A program made the position numbers and the translations under genes. Shown piece by piece: positions 44,182 to 53,277 of a stretch of DNA of 64,000 nucleotides (position 1 is the first letter of the stretch; every line of letters starts with the position of its first letter). The stretch spans positions 1,815,001 through 1,879,000 of the forward strand of contig OX044354.1 of assembly GCA_943846615.1 (NCBI GenBank), written 5' to 3'. Source of the DNA: an uncultured Amylibacter sp. (GTDB lineage: Bacteria; Pseudomonadota; Alphaproteobacteria; Rhodobacterales; Rhodobacteraceae). Below the pieces are notes generated by a model that was not told the origin of the DNA, searched no databases, and was given only the letters and a program-made list of their open reading frames with translations.

Positions 44182-45462
44182 ATGGGACTAACTTTACTTC
44201 TTATCGTCTTTGGATTGTGTGTTGTGATGGGCGTGCCCGTCGCATTTGCCATGGGAATCGCAGCTGCCTCGGCCTTTTGGTACGAGGGTTTCCCGCTGTT
44301 GATTACGTTCCAGCGTTCTATTGCGGGCATTTCTGTTTTCTCTTTGTTGGCCATTCCGTTTTTCGTGTTTGCGGGGGAATTGATGTTGCACGGGGGCATA
44401 GCCGTGCGGCTGGTCCGCTTTGCTGGTGCATTGGTAGGCCACGTACGTGGCGGACTTGCGTCTGTTAACATCTTCTCCAGCATGTTGTTTGGCGGTATTT
44501 CTGGTTCCGCGGTTGCTGATATTTCTGCGCTGGGTTCAATCATGATCCCCGTGATGAAAGAACGTGGTTATCGCGCAGATTATGCTGTGAACGTGACGGT
44601 GACGTCATCGATTGCGGGCATCGTTATTCCACCCAGCCACAATATGATTATTTATGCTGTGGCCGCGGGTGGTGGCATATCGATTTCCAAATTGTTCTTG
44701 GCGGGTGTTCTTCCGGGTATCTTGATGTGTGTGTGTTTGGCCGTCGCGGCATATGCGATTGCGATCAAACATAACTATCCTGCGGAAAAATTCCCAGGTT
44801 GGGGCGCCGTTTGGGTTGCATCGCTTGCTGCGATCCCCGGTTTGATAACAGCTGTTATCATCGTTGGTGGTGTTCTGTCTGGTGTCTTTACCGTGACTGA
44901 ATCTGGTGCCTTTGGTGCAATTTATGCGCTGGTCATTACGTTCTTCGTTTATCGTTCGTTGGATTGGGAGGGCTTCAAAACCTCTGTTGTGTCTGCGGTT
45001 CGCACGACGGCGATGGTGATGGTTTTGATCGGCTTTGCCAGCTCGTTCGCATACCTGTTGGCGCTGTACCAAGTGCCTGACAAACTCAGTTCTTTCATGT
45101 TGGGGATTTCGGAAGAGAAGATTTATGTGCTGTTGATGATCAACCTAATGTTGCTGATCCTTGGTATGATCATGGATATGGCTGCGCTGATTTTGATCTG
45201 TACGCCGATCTTCCTTCCGATTGTTAAGGATCTGGGCATGGACCCGCATCAGTTCGGCATCATGTTGTTGGTGAACCTTGGGCTTGGGCTGTGTACGCCA
45301 CCTGTGGGGACCTGCCTGTTTGTGGGGTGTGCGGTAGGTAAGATTAAAATCGAGGAAACGCTGAAATCAATATGGCCGTTCTATCTTGCAATTTTGGCTG
45401 CGTTGATTTTGGTCACTTATGTCCCTGCTGTGTCGTTATTCTTGCCGTCGCTGCTTGAATAG
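44182..45462 (+). CDS. dctM: TRAP transporter large permease, DctM family
   Basis: A 426-residue permease of about 12 helices. Typical DctM segments are VNIFSSMLFGGISGSAVADI, SSIAGIVIPPSHNMIIYAVA, and a C-terminal LGLGLCTPPVGTCLFVGCAV. It forms the sodium-coupled channel with DctQ. ATG 44182 begins at the first helix, whereas the longer frame from 44083 runs back into dctQ and is discarded. It leads into the RraA-like gene with 32 bases between. Confidence 0.94.
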   Translation: MGLTLLLIVFGLCVVMGVPVAFAMGIAAASAFWYEGFPLLITFQRSIAGISVFSLLAIPFFVFAGELMLHGGIAVRLVRFAGALVGHVRGGLASVNIFSSMLFGGISGSAVADISALGSIMIPVMKERGYRADYAVNVTVTSSIAGIVIPPSHNMIIYAVAAGGGISISKLFLAGVLPGILMCVCLAVAAYAIAIKHNYPAEKFPGWGAVWVASLAAIPGLITAVIIVGGVLSGVFTVTESGAFGAIYALVITFFVYRSLDWEGFKTSVVSAVRTTAMVMVLIGFASSFAYLLALYQVPDKLSSFMLGISEEKIYVLLMINLMLLILGMIMDMAALILICTPIFLPIVKDLGMDPHQFGIMLLVNLGLGLCTPPVGTCLFVGCAVGKIKIEETLKSIWPFYLAILAALILVTYVPAVSLFLPSLLE

Positions 45463-45494
45463 TGAATTATACTTCTAATGTGCAAGGAGGTTAC

Positions 45495-46202
45495 ATGGCG
45501 CAATTATCTCGTGAAATTTCTGAGCGTCTTATGGGCGTTAGCACCGCAACCCTGACTACAGCGTTATTCAAACGCGGCTTTCGTAATGTGTTCATCCAAG
45601 GGCCGCAACGCATGAACAAAGGGGCGAATATGGTCGGCCCTGCGTATACTTTGCGGTATATCCCAGCGCGTGAGGATCTGGATGGATTGGATTGTTTCGA
45701 AAACCCCGCAAATCCACAACGCAAAGCGGTAGAGGAGTGTCCCTTAGGTGCGGTGTTTGTGATTGATTCACGACAGGATGCTACGGCCGCGTCTGCAGGC
45801 TGCATTTTGGTGACGCGGTTACAGATATTGGGGTGCCACGGTGTGGTCACAGATGGTGGATTTCGCGATTCACCTGAAATCGAACAGCTGGAAATACCTT
45901 CATATCATGTGCGTCCTAGTGCGCCGACGAACCTGACGAAACACCATGCGGTGGCGATTGATGATCCGATTGCATGTGGTGGTGTTGCGGTGTTCCCGGG
46001 CGATATTATGGTTGGTGACAATGAGGGTGTGGTTTGTATTCCGTTGCATTTGGTTGACGAAATCTCGGAGATTGCAGTAGAGATGACCTTGTTTGAAGAT
46101 TTTGTGCTAGAAAAGGTACAGAATGGGGCGTCGATTGTGGGGTTATACCCGCCGACAGATCCCAAGACCTTAGAAGAGTATGAAGAATGGCAAAATCAGT
46201 AA
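45495..46202 (+). CDS. RraA-like aldolase/decarboxylase
   Basis: A 235-residue protein of the RraA / HMG aldolase superfamily. The characteristic G-x-V-x-D-G-x-x-R-D appears as GVVTDGGFRDSPEIE, and GDNEGVVCIP is the second conserved region. Members include 4-hydroxy-4-methyl-2-oxoglutarate/4-carboxy-4-hydroxy-2-oxoadipate aldolases, oxaloacetate decarboxylases and the RNase E inhibitor RraA. The place in a TRAP sugar-acid operon favours an enzymatic role on a keto-acid. AAGGAGG precedes ATG 45495; the earlier GTG at 45462 is weaker. It overlaps the GntR gene by 16 bases. Confidence 0.85.
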   Translation: MAQLSREISERLMGVSTATLTTALFKRGFRNVFIQGPQRMNKGANMVGPAYTLRYIPAREDLDGLDCFENPANPQRKAVEECPLGAVFVIDSRQDATAASAGCILVTRLQILGCHGVVTDGGFRDSPEIEQLEIPSYHVRPSAPTNLTKHHAVAIDDPIACGGVAVFPGDIMVGDNEGVVCIPLHLVDEISEIAVEMTLFEDFVLEKVQNGASIVGLYPPTDPKTLEEYEEWQNQ

Positions 46203-46909
46203 ACGCGATTAATAACCTGTCGAAACCCGCGAAGGACAGGAAGCTGTCTGATCGGGTCTATGATGATATTCTGGCGATGATACTTAATGGTGAAATTCCC
46301 GTTGGTGCAAAGTTACCGACCGAACATTCATTGTGCGAACGTCTGGATGTATCACGCCCCGTTTTGCGCCAATCTCTAAAACAGCTACGCGAAGATGGGG
46401 TTGTCGTGTCGCGGCAAGGATCGGGATCGTATGTGCAACGGCGACCAGAGGGCGCCGTTTTCGAATTTGCCTCTGTTGGATCGATTGCGGACATCCAACG
46501 TACCTTTGAATTTCGCACGGCAATCGAGGGCGAAGCTGCGTTTTTGGCAGCGATGCGCCGCAGTGACGACGATTTGAAGAAGTTACGCGGATTGTTGTCG
46601 GATTTGGATGAATATATCGCCGAAGGTCGGTTGGGCGTGAATGCAGACGAGGCATTTCACGAGGCGATTTGTACCGCATCGGGTAATCAATATTTCAATA
46701 CCGCTCGCAAATCCATGCAGGCCAATATTATGACGGGTTTGAACCTGACTCGGAACCTGTCGTTGACGAAGCCAGATGGGCGAATGGAGATGGTTCAACG
46801 AGAACACTATGCGATTTTGGACGCGATAGAATCCCAAGATCAAAATGGCGCGCGCGATGCAATGCGCGCCCACATCGAAAACGCGAAAACACGTGTGTTC
46901 GAGGGGTAA
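46187..46909 (+). CDS. GntR-family transcriptional regulator (FadR subgroup)
   Basis: A 240-residue regulator. The winged helix-turn-helix spans about residues 20-85 (SDRVYDDILAMILNGEIPVG, LPTEHSLCERLDVSRPVLRQ, RQGSGSYVQRRPEG). An all-helical FCD effector domain follows, with the metal-site-like EFRTAIEGEAAFLA and DEAFHEAICTASGN. It overlaps the RraA-like gene, so it is co-transcribed with the TRAP operon and likely controls it through the TAGTATACTA palindrome at 42471, using a sugar-acid effector. Confidence 0.9.
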   Translation: MAKSVNAINNLSKPAKDRKLSDRVYDDILAMILNGEIPVGAKLPTEHSLCERLDVSRPVLRQSLKQLREDGVVVSRQGSGSYVQRRPEGAVFEFASVGSIADIQRTFEFRTAIEGEAAFLAAMRRSDDDLKKLRGLLSDLDEYIAEGRLGVNADEAFHEAICTASGNQYFNTARKSMQANIMTGLNLTRNLSLTKPDGRMEMVQREHYAILDAIESQDQNGARDAMRAHIENAKTRVFEG

Positions 46910-46943
46910 CCCAAACACCAACTAAAAACCAAAGGAATAGAAA

Positions 46944-47459
46944 ATGACAAATACCAAGCCACAGGTCGGCGCAGTCGTCGAAAAAATGACTTTCTCTTCG
47001 GTGAATGGTGATCCGATTTCAATCGGTGGTGCCAGCGATACTTGGTCTATTTTGTTCGTATATCGCGGTCGTCACTGTCCACGTTGTAAACGGTTCTTGA
47101 ACAAACTGAATGCAGTTTTGCCGCAATGGACATCCGAAATGAAGGTCATCGTCGTATCCGCGGATACCGAGGAAAAAGCGATTGCGGACAAAGCAGAATT
47201 CGGCTGGGATTTTGATTTGTGTTACGGCATGACGGTGGATCAGATGCGATCACTTGGCCTGTACGTCACTAAACCTTTGTCAGATGCCGAAACGACGGGG
47301 CTGTTTTCCGAACCAGGTGCGTTCGCGATGCGTCCCAACGGCGAATTGATGTTGGTCGACATTTCCAACGGCCCAGCCGCACGCCCCGATTTAGAGGAGC
47401 TGTTGGATGGTATGAAATTCAACATCGAAAACGACCGTCCCGTGCGCGGCACGGTCTAG
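46944..47459 (+). CDS. Peroxiredoxin-like AhpC/TSA-type protein
   Basis: A 171-residue thioredoxin-fold protein. The active site appears as FVYRGRHCPRCKRFLNKLNA, a C-x-x-C near residues 44-47 where peroxiredoxins usually have T-x-x-C; this suggests a redoxin that can form an internal disulfide. VVSADTEEKAIADKAEFGWD and a later PGAFAMRPNGELMLVDI are typical of the AhpC-TSA fold. It is 34 bases downstream of the GntR gene with its own Shine-Dalgarno AAAGGAAT. The link to the sugar-acid operon is unclear. Confidence 0.8.
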   Translation: MTNTKPQVGAVVEKMTFSSVNGDPISIGGASDTWSILFVYRGRHCPRCKRFLNKLNAVLPQWTSEMKVIVVSADTEEKAIADKAEFGWDFDLCYGMTVDQMRSLGLYVTKPLSDAETTGLFSEPGAFAMRPNGELMLVDISNGPAARPDLEELLDGMKFNIENDRPVRGTV

Positions 47460-47483
47460 GATTTTAAAGGTGGGTGTCTGTGG

Positions 47484-48710
47484 TTAGTAATTCCACAGCG
47501 TCCCATCTTCGAGCCGTACAACCGGGTGGCTACCTGCTACATAGCTGTAACGTTCGACCTCTTTCTCATCGAAATCCACACCCAAGCCCGGTGCGTCACT
47601 GACGTAAACCATGCCATTTTCCATGCGATGTTCAGATGGAAATAATGCGTCGCATTCTGGCGTGCCAAGAACCAAGTATTCTTGGATTCCAAAATTCGGA
47701 GCCCATGCATTCAGATGCGCTTGTGCTGCCATACATAGGGGCGAATGGCTGGGTGCGCCGTGGAATCCGGTGCGCACATGGTGGAAGCTTGCTAAGTCAA
47801 CAATGCGCTTCACGGGAGTGATACCGCCCGCATATGTCACGGCGACACGAATGAAGTCGATCAGCTCGTTTTCGATCAATTTATTGCAATCATATGGTGA
47901 ATTAAATACCTCGCCAATCGCGATTGGCACGGTGGAATGTTGACGCATCATGCGTAGCGCATCTTGGTCTTCGGCGGGTGTAGGGTCCTCTAGCCAGAAC
48001 AAACCAACTGGTTCAACGGCCTTAGCAAATTCCGCGGCTTCGCGTGGTCGCAAGCGGTGATGCACGTCGTGCAGTATTTTCAGTTCAGGCCCGAAACGCT
48101 CGCGGATTTGCATCAAGGCGTCTGGCATGTAACGCATGTATCGATCCGTATCCCAGATTTCCACCTTGGGTCGAATGCCACTGAAATCGGTGATATAATT
48201 TTCAACATCCCCTTTGTCCTCGGCGACGCCGTATCCCGCGGTCGACATACCTGGAATGCCGCATTGGACACGAACCGCTTTGTATCCTTGCTCTACATAG
48301 AGCGAAACGGAATCCATCAAATCCTCTAAATCTGAACCCGTCGCATGTGCATAAACCATCGCACCCTCGCGGCTCTTGCCGCCAAACAGTTGGTACAGCG
48401 GCATGTTCGCCAACTTGCCCTTTATGTCCCACAGCGCCATGTCTATGGCACCATATGCCGCCATTGCAATCGGGCCACCGCGAAAATATGCACCGCGATA
48501 TAGGTATTGCCAAATGTCTTCGCTGTTGCGGGGATCCATCCCGATCAGGGCGGGGATCAGGTAATCCTGTAGATATTTCGCAGGCAGGGTTTCACGGTTA
48601 TTCAACGTTGCATCACCCAGACCATATACGCCTTGATCCGTCATGATTTTAAGCGTCACGTAATTCTTCTTGGGGCCGCCAACAAATACCTGTGCGTCTG
48701 TGATTTTCAT
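47484..48710 (-). CDS. manD: Mannonate dehydratase-type enolase-superfamily enzyme (ManD/RspA)
   Basis: A 408-residue member of the mandelate-racemase/enolase superfamily, ManD subgroup. MKITDAQVFVGGPKKNYVTL at the start, IWQYLYRGAYFRGGPIAMAA (about 67-86), the catalytic HDVHHRLRPREAAEFAK region with its metal ligand, WLEDPTPAEDQ, and GIQEYLVLG all match ManD. The ManD group dehydrates D-mannonate and/or D-gluconate to 2-keto-3-deoxygluconate, although some members are very slow. It is the last gene of a minus-strand operon that also has UxuA, which performs the same reaction by another fold. Overlaps the preceding gene by 4 bases. Confidence 0.87.
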   Translation of the reverse strand: MKITDAQVFVGGPKKNYVTLKIMTDQGVYGLGDATLNNRETLPAKYLQDYLIPALIGMDPRNSEDIWQYLYRGAYFRGGPIAMAAYGAIDMALWDIKGKLANMPLYQLFGGKSREGAMVYAHATGSDLEDLMDSVSLYVEQGYKAVRVQCGIPGMSTAGYGVAEDKGDVENYITDFSGIRPKVEIWDTDRYMRYMPDALMQIRERFGPELKILHDVHHRLRPREAAEFAKAVEPVGLFWLEDPTPAEDQDALRMMRQHSTVPIAIGEVFNSPYDCNKLIENELIDFIRVAVTYAGGITPVKRIVDLASFHHVRTGFHGAPSHSPLCMAAQAHLNAWAPNFGIQEYLVLGTPECDALFPSEHRMENGMVYVSDAPGLGVDFDEKEVERYSYVAGSHPVVRLEDGTLWNY

Positions 48711-49873
48711 GGTGCTTCCTTCAAGGTTTGGGACCGGGTTAACTCGCTAACATCTGTCCAGTTTTCATTTTTACGGATCACATCGATCAGTTGTTGGTAC
48801 TGACAGCCATCCTTGAATGTTTGGTATTCATGGGACGGATGACCAATGACATCATTTACCAGCGCCCGTGCCAGATAGTGCCAACAGACCTCGGTGTCGC
48901 CTATGACCTTGGGGGTGTCATCGATGATGGTTTGGGGTGTTGGGATTGGTTGCCATGTTTTATCCGCGCCGTAATGATGTAACTGACCCGTGCCATAATG
49001 TCCTTGGATATAGATCGCGCCTTTGGTGCCATAAAAGATGATGTGATCATCGTTGAAACGGGGCACCAGACCGCCGTGTTTGAACAAAACCGATACGGGT
49101 TGGTTGGCCAGTTTGCTGTCGATTCTGGCCTGAACGGTATACGACCACTCAACATCGCTGTCGCCCCATTTCAGCGCAGGATCATCCAAATCCGTTGGGA
49201 TCAAATTGCGCCGCGTCATAAAGTTGTGAACCCCTTCAACGATAGGCGCTTTGCCCAGATCATCGCGTACATCGCCAATGATCCCGGTGATGTTTTCACC
49301 GATCACAGATGTCACAATCGACAGGGTATGCGTGAAGTTGTTGTTCAAACGCCCGCCACCCGCCGCCACGGTGTGCGACCAACCAAATGGGATTTCGCGT
49401 TCCAGATTGAAATGCGACATACATTCAACCTCGGTCGGTTCGCCAATTGCCCCATCGGCGACCATTTGTTTGGCATGCAGGATGCTGGGCGTATAACGAA
49501 AGCTGGAGGCGTAGGCGGTTTTGAGGTCCTTGGTCTTGGCCAACTGATATAACTCCAGCGCTGTTTCGCCGCTGTGGGTCATGGGTTTGTCACAGAAAAT
49601 ATGACATCCATGCTCAATTGCGAGCAAGATACTGTCGTAGTGGGCACCGCCTGGCGTCGCGATTGAGACGATGTCTGGTTTGCATGTCTCTAGGGCCGCC
49701 TGCCAATCTGTCCCTGCGTATGGAATAACCAACCTCTCTGACACTTCTTTAACAACGCTGGGTGTGCGGCCAACCATGCCGACTACGTCTGCGCCTGCCG
49801 CGCGAAAGGCCGCTGTATGACCTTCGCCCGCGAAACCTGTTCCTGAAATTAATACCGTTGGTTTGCGATCCAT
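48707..49873 (-). CDS. Gfo/Idh/MocA-family oxidoreductase
   Basis: A 388-residue NAD(P)-dependent sugar-type dehydrogenase. The Rossmann loop is VLISGTGFAGEGHTAAFRAA (residues 7-26) and the family's K-P motif appears as CDKPMTHSGETAL near 95-107. A C-terminal alpha/beta domain follows with a likely catalytic His in NFTHTLSIVTSV. Substrates in this family are sugars, sugar acids or inositols; the surrounding genes suggest a uronate or aldonate. It lies 9 bases after the ABC gene and overlaps manD by 4 bases on the minus strand. Confidence 0.87.
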   Translation of the reverse strand: MDRKPTVLISGTGFAGEGHTAAFRAAGADVVGMVGRTPSVVKEVSERLVIPYAGTDWQAALETCKPDIVSIATPGGAHYDSILLAIEHGCHIFCDKPMTHSGETALELYQLAKTKDLKTAYASSFRYTPSILHAKQMVADGAIGEPTEVECMSHFNLEREIPFGWSHTVAAGGGRLNNNFTHTLSIVTSVIGENITGIIGDVRDDLGKAPIVEGVHNFMTRRNLIPTDLDDPALKWGDSDVEWSYTVQARIDSKLANQPVSVLFKHGGLVPRFNDDHIIFYGTKGAIYIQGHYGTGQLHHYGADKTWQPIPTPQTIIDDTPKVIGDTEVCWHYLARALVNDVIGHPSHEYQTFKDGCQYQQLIDVIRKNENWTDVSELTRSQTLKEAP

Positions 49874-49882
49874 TTTGTATCC

Positions 49883-51736
49883 CTATTCTGTTTCAGTGTC
49901 GATAAAACCACCCGATTGGCGGCCCCAGAAACTGGCGTATAAACCGCCCATTTTTTTCAACTCTTCGTGCGTACCTTGTTCCGCGATCTTACCTTGGTCC
50001 AGTACCACGATGCGATCCATTTGGGCGATGGTCGACAATCTGTGCGCCACGGCGATGACGGTTTTATTTTGCATCACACCAACCAATGATTCTTGGATTT
50101 CAGCTTCTACTTCGCTGTCCAGCGCGCTGGTGGCTTCGTCCAAGATCAGGATAGGGGCGTCCTTCAATATCACGCGTGCCAATGCCACGCGTTGACGTTG
50201 ACCGCCTGATAATTTCACGCCACGTTCACCCACATGTGCATCATAGCCGCTGTTGCCCTTGTTGTCGCGCAGACCTGTAATGAAATCATCCGCACAGGCC
50301 AATTTTGTTGCCTTGAACAATTGTTCGTCGGACACATCTGTGCGTCCCAATAATATGTTGTCTTTGACCGAACGGTTTAACAATGCCGCCTGTTGGGCGA
50401 CCATGCCGATGGCACCGCGTAGGCTGTCTTGATCGACAACGCGAATGTCTTGGTCGTCCACGGAAATCGAACCTTCCTCTGCTTCAAAAAAACGCAGAAT
50501 CAAGTTCACCAATGTTGATTTCCCTGCGCCAGAACGCCCAACCAAGCCAATCTTCTCACCAGGTTTTATCGCCAACGAAATGCCGTCTAAACCACCGCTA
50601 TCTTGGCCATAGTGATGTCGTAGGTCTTTGATCTCGATGCCACCTTTGTTGACGACCAATTGTGGGGCATCATCTGCCTGTGGAATGGCAATAGGTTGGC
50701 CGATGGTGCGAAGAGCTTCTTGTAATGACCCCACGCGCAGGAAGACCCACCATATAGAATCCAAAATCCAATCCGCCATTGTTGTGATCCGGAGGGATAG
50801 CGCTATCATTGCCGACACCACTCCGATGGTTGCGATCCCGCTGGCCCACAGCCAGATGCCGTAACCGATAAAACCAACCATAACGACCGCTTCCAGCATG
50901 ATGAGTGTCGTCCACAACGCCACACTGATTTGGCGGGTTTCAAACAAGCGCTGGCGGGTATCCTCGAGGCAAATGCGTTGCTCTGATGCGATCTGATTTT
51001 TTGGGGCGAATAATTTCAATGTGTCAAAGTTCGAAAACCCATCCACCACAGTTCCAACCAATGCAGATTTCGCGGATTGAAATGCCTGTTGAGCGTTGAC
51101 CATGCGTGGAATAACCCAAGTGAGGATAGCGACATAGAGCCCAAGCCACAGCAATAGCGGCACGGCTAGCCAAATGTCCGTACCTGCCATCAAAACAACG
51201 ACACCGATCATGTAAACAACGCCAAAACCAAACGCGTTAATCGCCTTGTAAATAATATCGGCGACATGGTTGCCAATTTCGACAAAACGCCCCGATGTGC
51301 GCCCCGATAGATCCTCTTGGAACCAACCCACGGATTGGCGGATTAAATGATCGTATGCACGCCAACGTACTAAATTGGCCGCATTACAGTTCAATGCAAT
51401 GTCGTTAACTCCAAGGCGTAAAAACTGTACGAATGGGCGTAAGAATAATACAATCAAGGCAGCAATTACCAACCCAGTGCCGTGGGTTTCCCACAGATTG
51501 GCAGGTGAACTGGCAACCAATATGTCGATGATCTGGCCGGCATAACGGATCAACCATACCTCAACCATGGCGGCACAAGTTGTTGCCAAAACGCTGGCGA
51601 TTAAGACATAGCGCAGAGGTTTGAAATGGGATTTCAAATACGGCCAAACTGTTGAATGCGGTTTTGCTCCGTTCAGGTCATATGGATCGATGGAGTTCAG
51701 AAAAAATCGCGTAATGCGTTCATATGGCCCAGTCAT
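49883..51736 (-). CDS. Exporter-type ABC transporter (fused permease and ATPase), copy 2
   Basis: A 617-residue half-transporter, clearly paralogous to the one at 40547-42382: the same N-terminal pattern (FFLNSIDPYDLNGAKPHSTV, WPYL), six helices, Walker A GLVGRSGAGKSTLVN, signature KLSGGQRQRVALARV and ILILDEATSALDSEVEAEIQ. Both copies keep all ATPase motifs, so they could be homodimers or a pair. It is embedded in the run uxuA-uxuB-ABC-oxidoreductase-manD on the minus strand, unusual company for an exporter. A TTGTACAA palindrome lies 29 bases upstream of the start. Confidence 0.9.
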   Translation of the reverse strand: MTGPYERITRFFLNSIDPYDLNGAKPHSTVWPYLKSHFKPLRYVLIASVLATTCAAMVEVWLIRYAGQIIDILVASSPANLWETHGTGLVIAALIVLFLRPFVQFLRLGVNDIALNCNAANLVRWRAYDHLIRQSVGWFQEDLSGRTSGRFVEIGNHVADIIYKAINAFGFGVVYMIGVVVLMAGTDIWLAVPLLLWLGLYVAILTWVIPRMVNAQQAFQSAKSALVGTVVDGFSNFDTLKLFAPKNQIASEQRICLEDTRQRLFETRQISVALWTTLIMLEAVVMVGFIGYGIWLWASGIATIGVVSAMIALSLRITTMADWILDSIWWVFLRVGSLQEALRTIGQPIAIPQADDAPQLVVNKGGIEIKDLRHHYGQDSGGLDGISLAIKPGEKIGLVGRSGAGKSTLVNLILRFFEAEEGSISVDDQDIRVVDQDSLRGAIGMVAQQAALLNRSVKDNILLGRTDVSDEQLFKATKLACADDFITGLRDNKGNSGYDAHVGERGVKLSGGQRQRVALARVILKDAPILILDEATSALDSEVEAEIQESLVGVMQNKTVIAVAHRLSTIAQMDRIVVLDQGKIAEQGTHEELKKMGGLYASFWGRQSGGFIDTETE

Positions 51737-51764
51737 TTCTTGCCTCTAACTCGTAAATAATCAT

Positions 51765-51786
51765 TTGTACAATATCTGAATTGTAC
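51765..51786. promoter_or_regulatory. Possible GntR operator before ABC copy 2
   Basis: TTGTACAA (51765-51772) is a perfect palindrome and a second half-site TTGTAC starts at 51781, in the 68-base gap between uxuB and the ABC gene. A related ATACAAGTTGACAAG is found at about 54539 between uxuA and its divergent GntR gene. The similarity is suggestive only. Confidence 0.35.
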
Positions 51787-51804
51787 GCCTTTTTGTGCCG
51801 ACGT

Positions 51805-53277
51805 CTATGGGGTAATCTGTTGTGAGATTGCGCCTGCGCATCCAACTTCCAACGCATATTTCAGCGTGTTTTGGATATGCCCGTACCATTGTGGATTATC
51901 CCGAAGGGCCGGTGGTATGAAATCGGGTAACGCATGCAGTTGCGCAACAATTTCAATCGCCGTTTGCGGTTGTTGATTTAATACGTTGGCGATTTCCGCG
52001 CCTCGTGGATCGCGCAATTCATATGTTGTGCCATCGTCCAAACGCCCCAAACAATACCGCATCCACATCGCGGTGGCGAAGGCGAAGGGCTGCAAATCCT
52101 GACCGTTTTCCAACGCGATCATCGCGGGGCTAAAAATGCGTTGTGGCAATTTCTGGGTTCCATCCATCGCGATTTGATATGTTTCATGCGCAATTGCTGG
52201 ATTGCGAAAGCGATCCGCCAAGGCATCGGCATATTCATTGAAATCGATTCCCGACAGCACGGGTAGTAATTGTGCGGCGTTAGACAGATGGCGTTGAACC
52301 AGTTTTTCCAAATGCGGATTGGACATAACATCGCGCACATATTTGTGCCCCGTCAAAAAGCCAGCATAGGCCAGCATTGAATGGCTACCGTTAAGCATCG
52401 TCAACTTCATTGCCTCGTACGGCCCGACATCCGGCACAAACAGTGCACCACCGGCCTCCCATTGCGGGCGACCTGATGGGAAATTGTCTTCGATCACCCA
52501 TTGGATAAAGGGTTCGGTTTCAATGGCCGCTTGGTCTTCACATCCCGTTTGCGCCAATGCCTCTGCTTGTGTTTCGGGGATGGCGGCGGGGGTGATTCGA
52601 TCCACCATGGATGATGGGAATGCGATGTTGTCCGCGATCCAATTAGCTACATCATCACCTTGTGTCAGGCGGGCGAAACCCACTACGCCATCTCGCAATA
52701 ATGCGCCGTTTTCAGGCAGGTTATCACAGGATAAAACGGTGAATGGTAAATGACCCTGCTTGCGGCGCTGAATGATCGCAGCCGTTAACAATCCCAACAC
52801 GCCCGATGGCGTATCTGGATTACCAAGGTCCGCGGCAACAGAGGGATGGTTTGTATCGGGTGTGCGGGTCGATTGATCCACGCCGTATCCTTTTTCTGTA
52901 ACCGTCAGGGTGACGATACGGATCGCGGGATCGCACAGTGCGCGCAACGTCGCGCCGCTATCCACAGCAATCACATGATCGATTGCATTAATTACCCGCG
53001 CCTTTGTCCCCGAGCCATCGCGTTCGAGTAGGGTATACAGACCGTTTTGGGGGGTCATCGCGCGCGCAATAGCGTCAGAACGCAAACTGACACCAACAAT
53101 GCGCCAATCGCCGCCATTCGCGGCCAGCGCATCATCCGTCATCACCGCTTGATGGGCGCGATGAAATGCACCGATGCCCAAATGCACAATGCCAACACCG
53201 CATTTTGATGCGTCATAGCTTGGGCGCAGAGCAGGGCCATTGATTGATTGAATGTTGGTCAGGCGTGAAATGCTCAT
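51805..53277 (-). CDS. uxuB: Fructuronate reductase / mannitol dehydrogenase-family protein
   Basis: A 490-residue polyol-specific long-chain dehydrogenase. IVHLGIGAFHRAHQAVMTDD (about 29-48) is the family's NAD-binding opening, VTLTVTEKGYGVD follows, and KLTMLNGSHSMLAYAGFLTG near 285-305 carries the catalytic Lys/Asn/His set. Next to uxuA the best reading is D-fructuronate reduction to D-mannonate (UxuB). Mannitol or arabinitol dehydrogenase cannot be ruled out. It overlaps uxuA by 4 bases (ATGA). Confidence 0.87.
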   Translation of the reverse strand: MSISRLTNIQSINGPALRPSYDASKCGVGIVHLGIGAFHRAHQAVMTDDALAANGGDWRIVGVSLRSDAIARAMTPQNGLYTLLERDGSGTKARVINAIDHVIAVDSGATLRALCDPAIRIVTLTVTEKGYGVDQSTRTPDTNHPSVAADLGNPDTPSGVLGLLTAAIIQRRKQGHLPFTVLSCDNLPENGALLRDGVVGFARLTQGDDVANWIADNIAFPSSMVDRITPAAIPETQAEALAQTGCEDQAAIETEPFIQWVIEDNFPSGRPQWEAGGALFVPDVGPYEAMKLTMLNGSHSMLAYAGFLTGHKYVRDVMSNPHLEKLVQRHLSNAAQLLPVLSGIDFNEYADALADRFRNPAIAHETYQIAMDGTQKLPQRIFSPAMIALENGQDLQPFAFATAMWMRYCLGRLDDGTTYELRDPRGAEIANVLNQQPQTAIEIVAQLHALPDFIPPALRDNPQWYGHIQNTLKYALEVGCAGAISQQITP

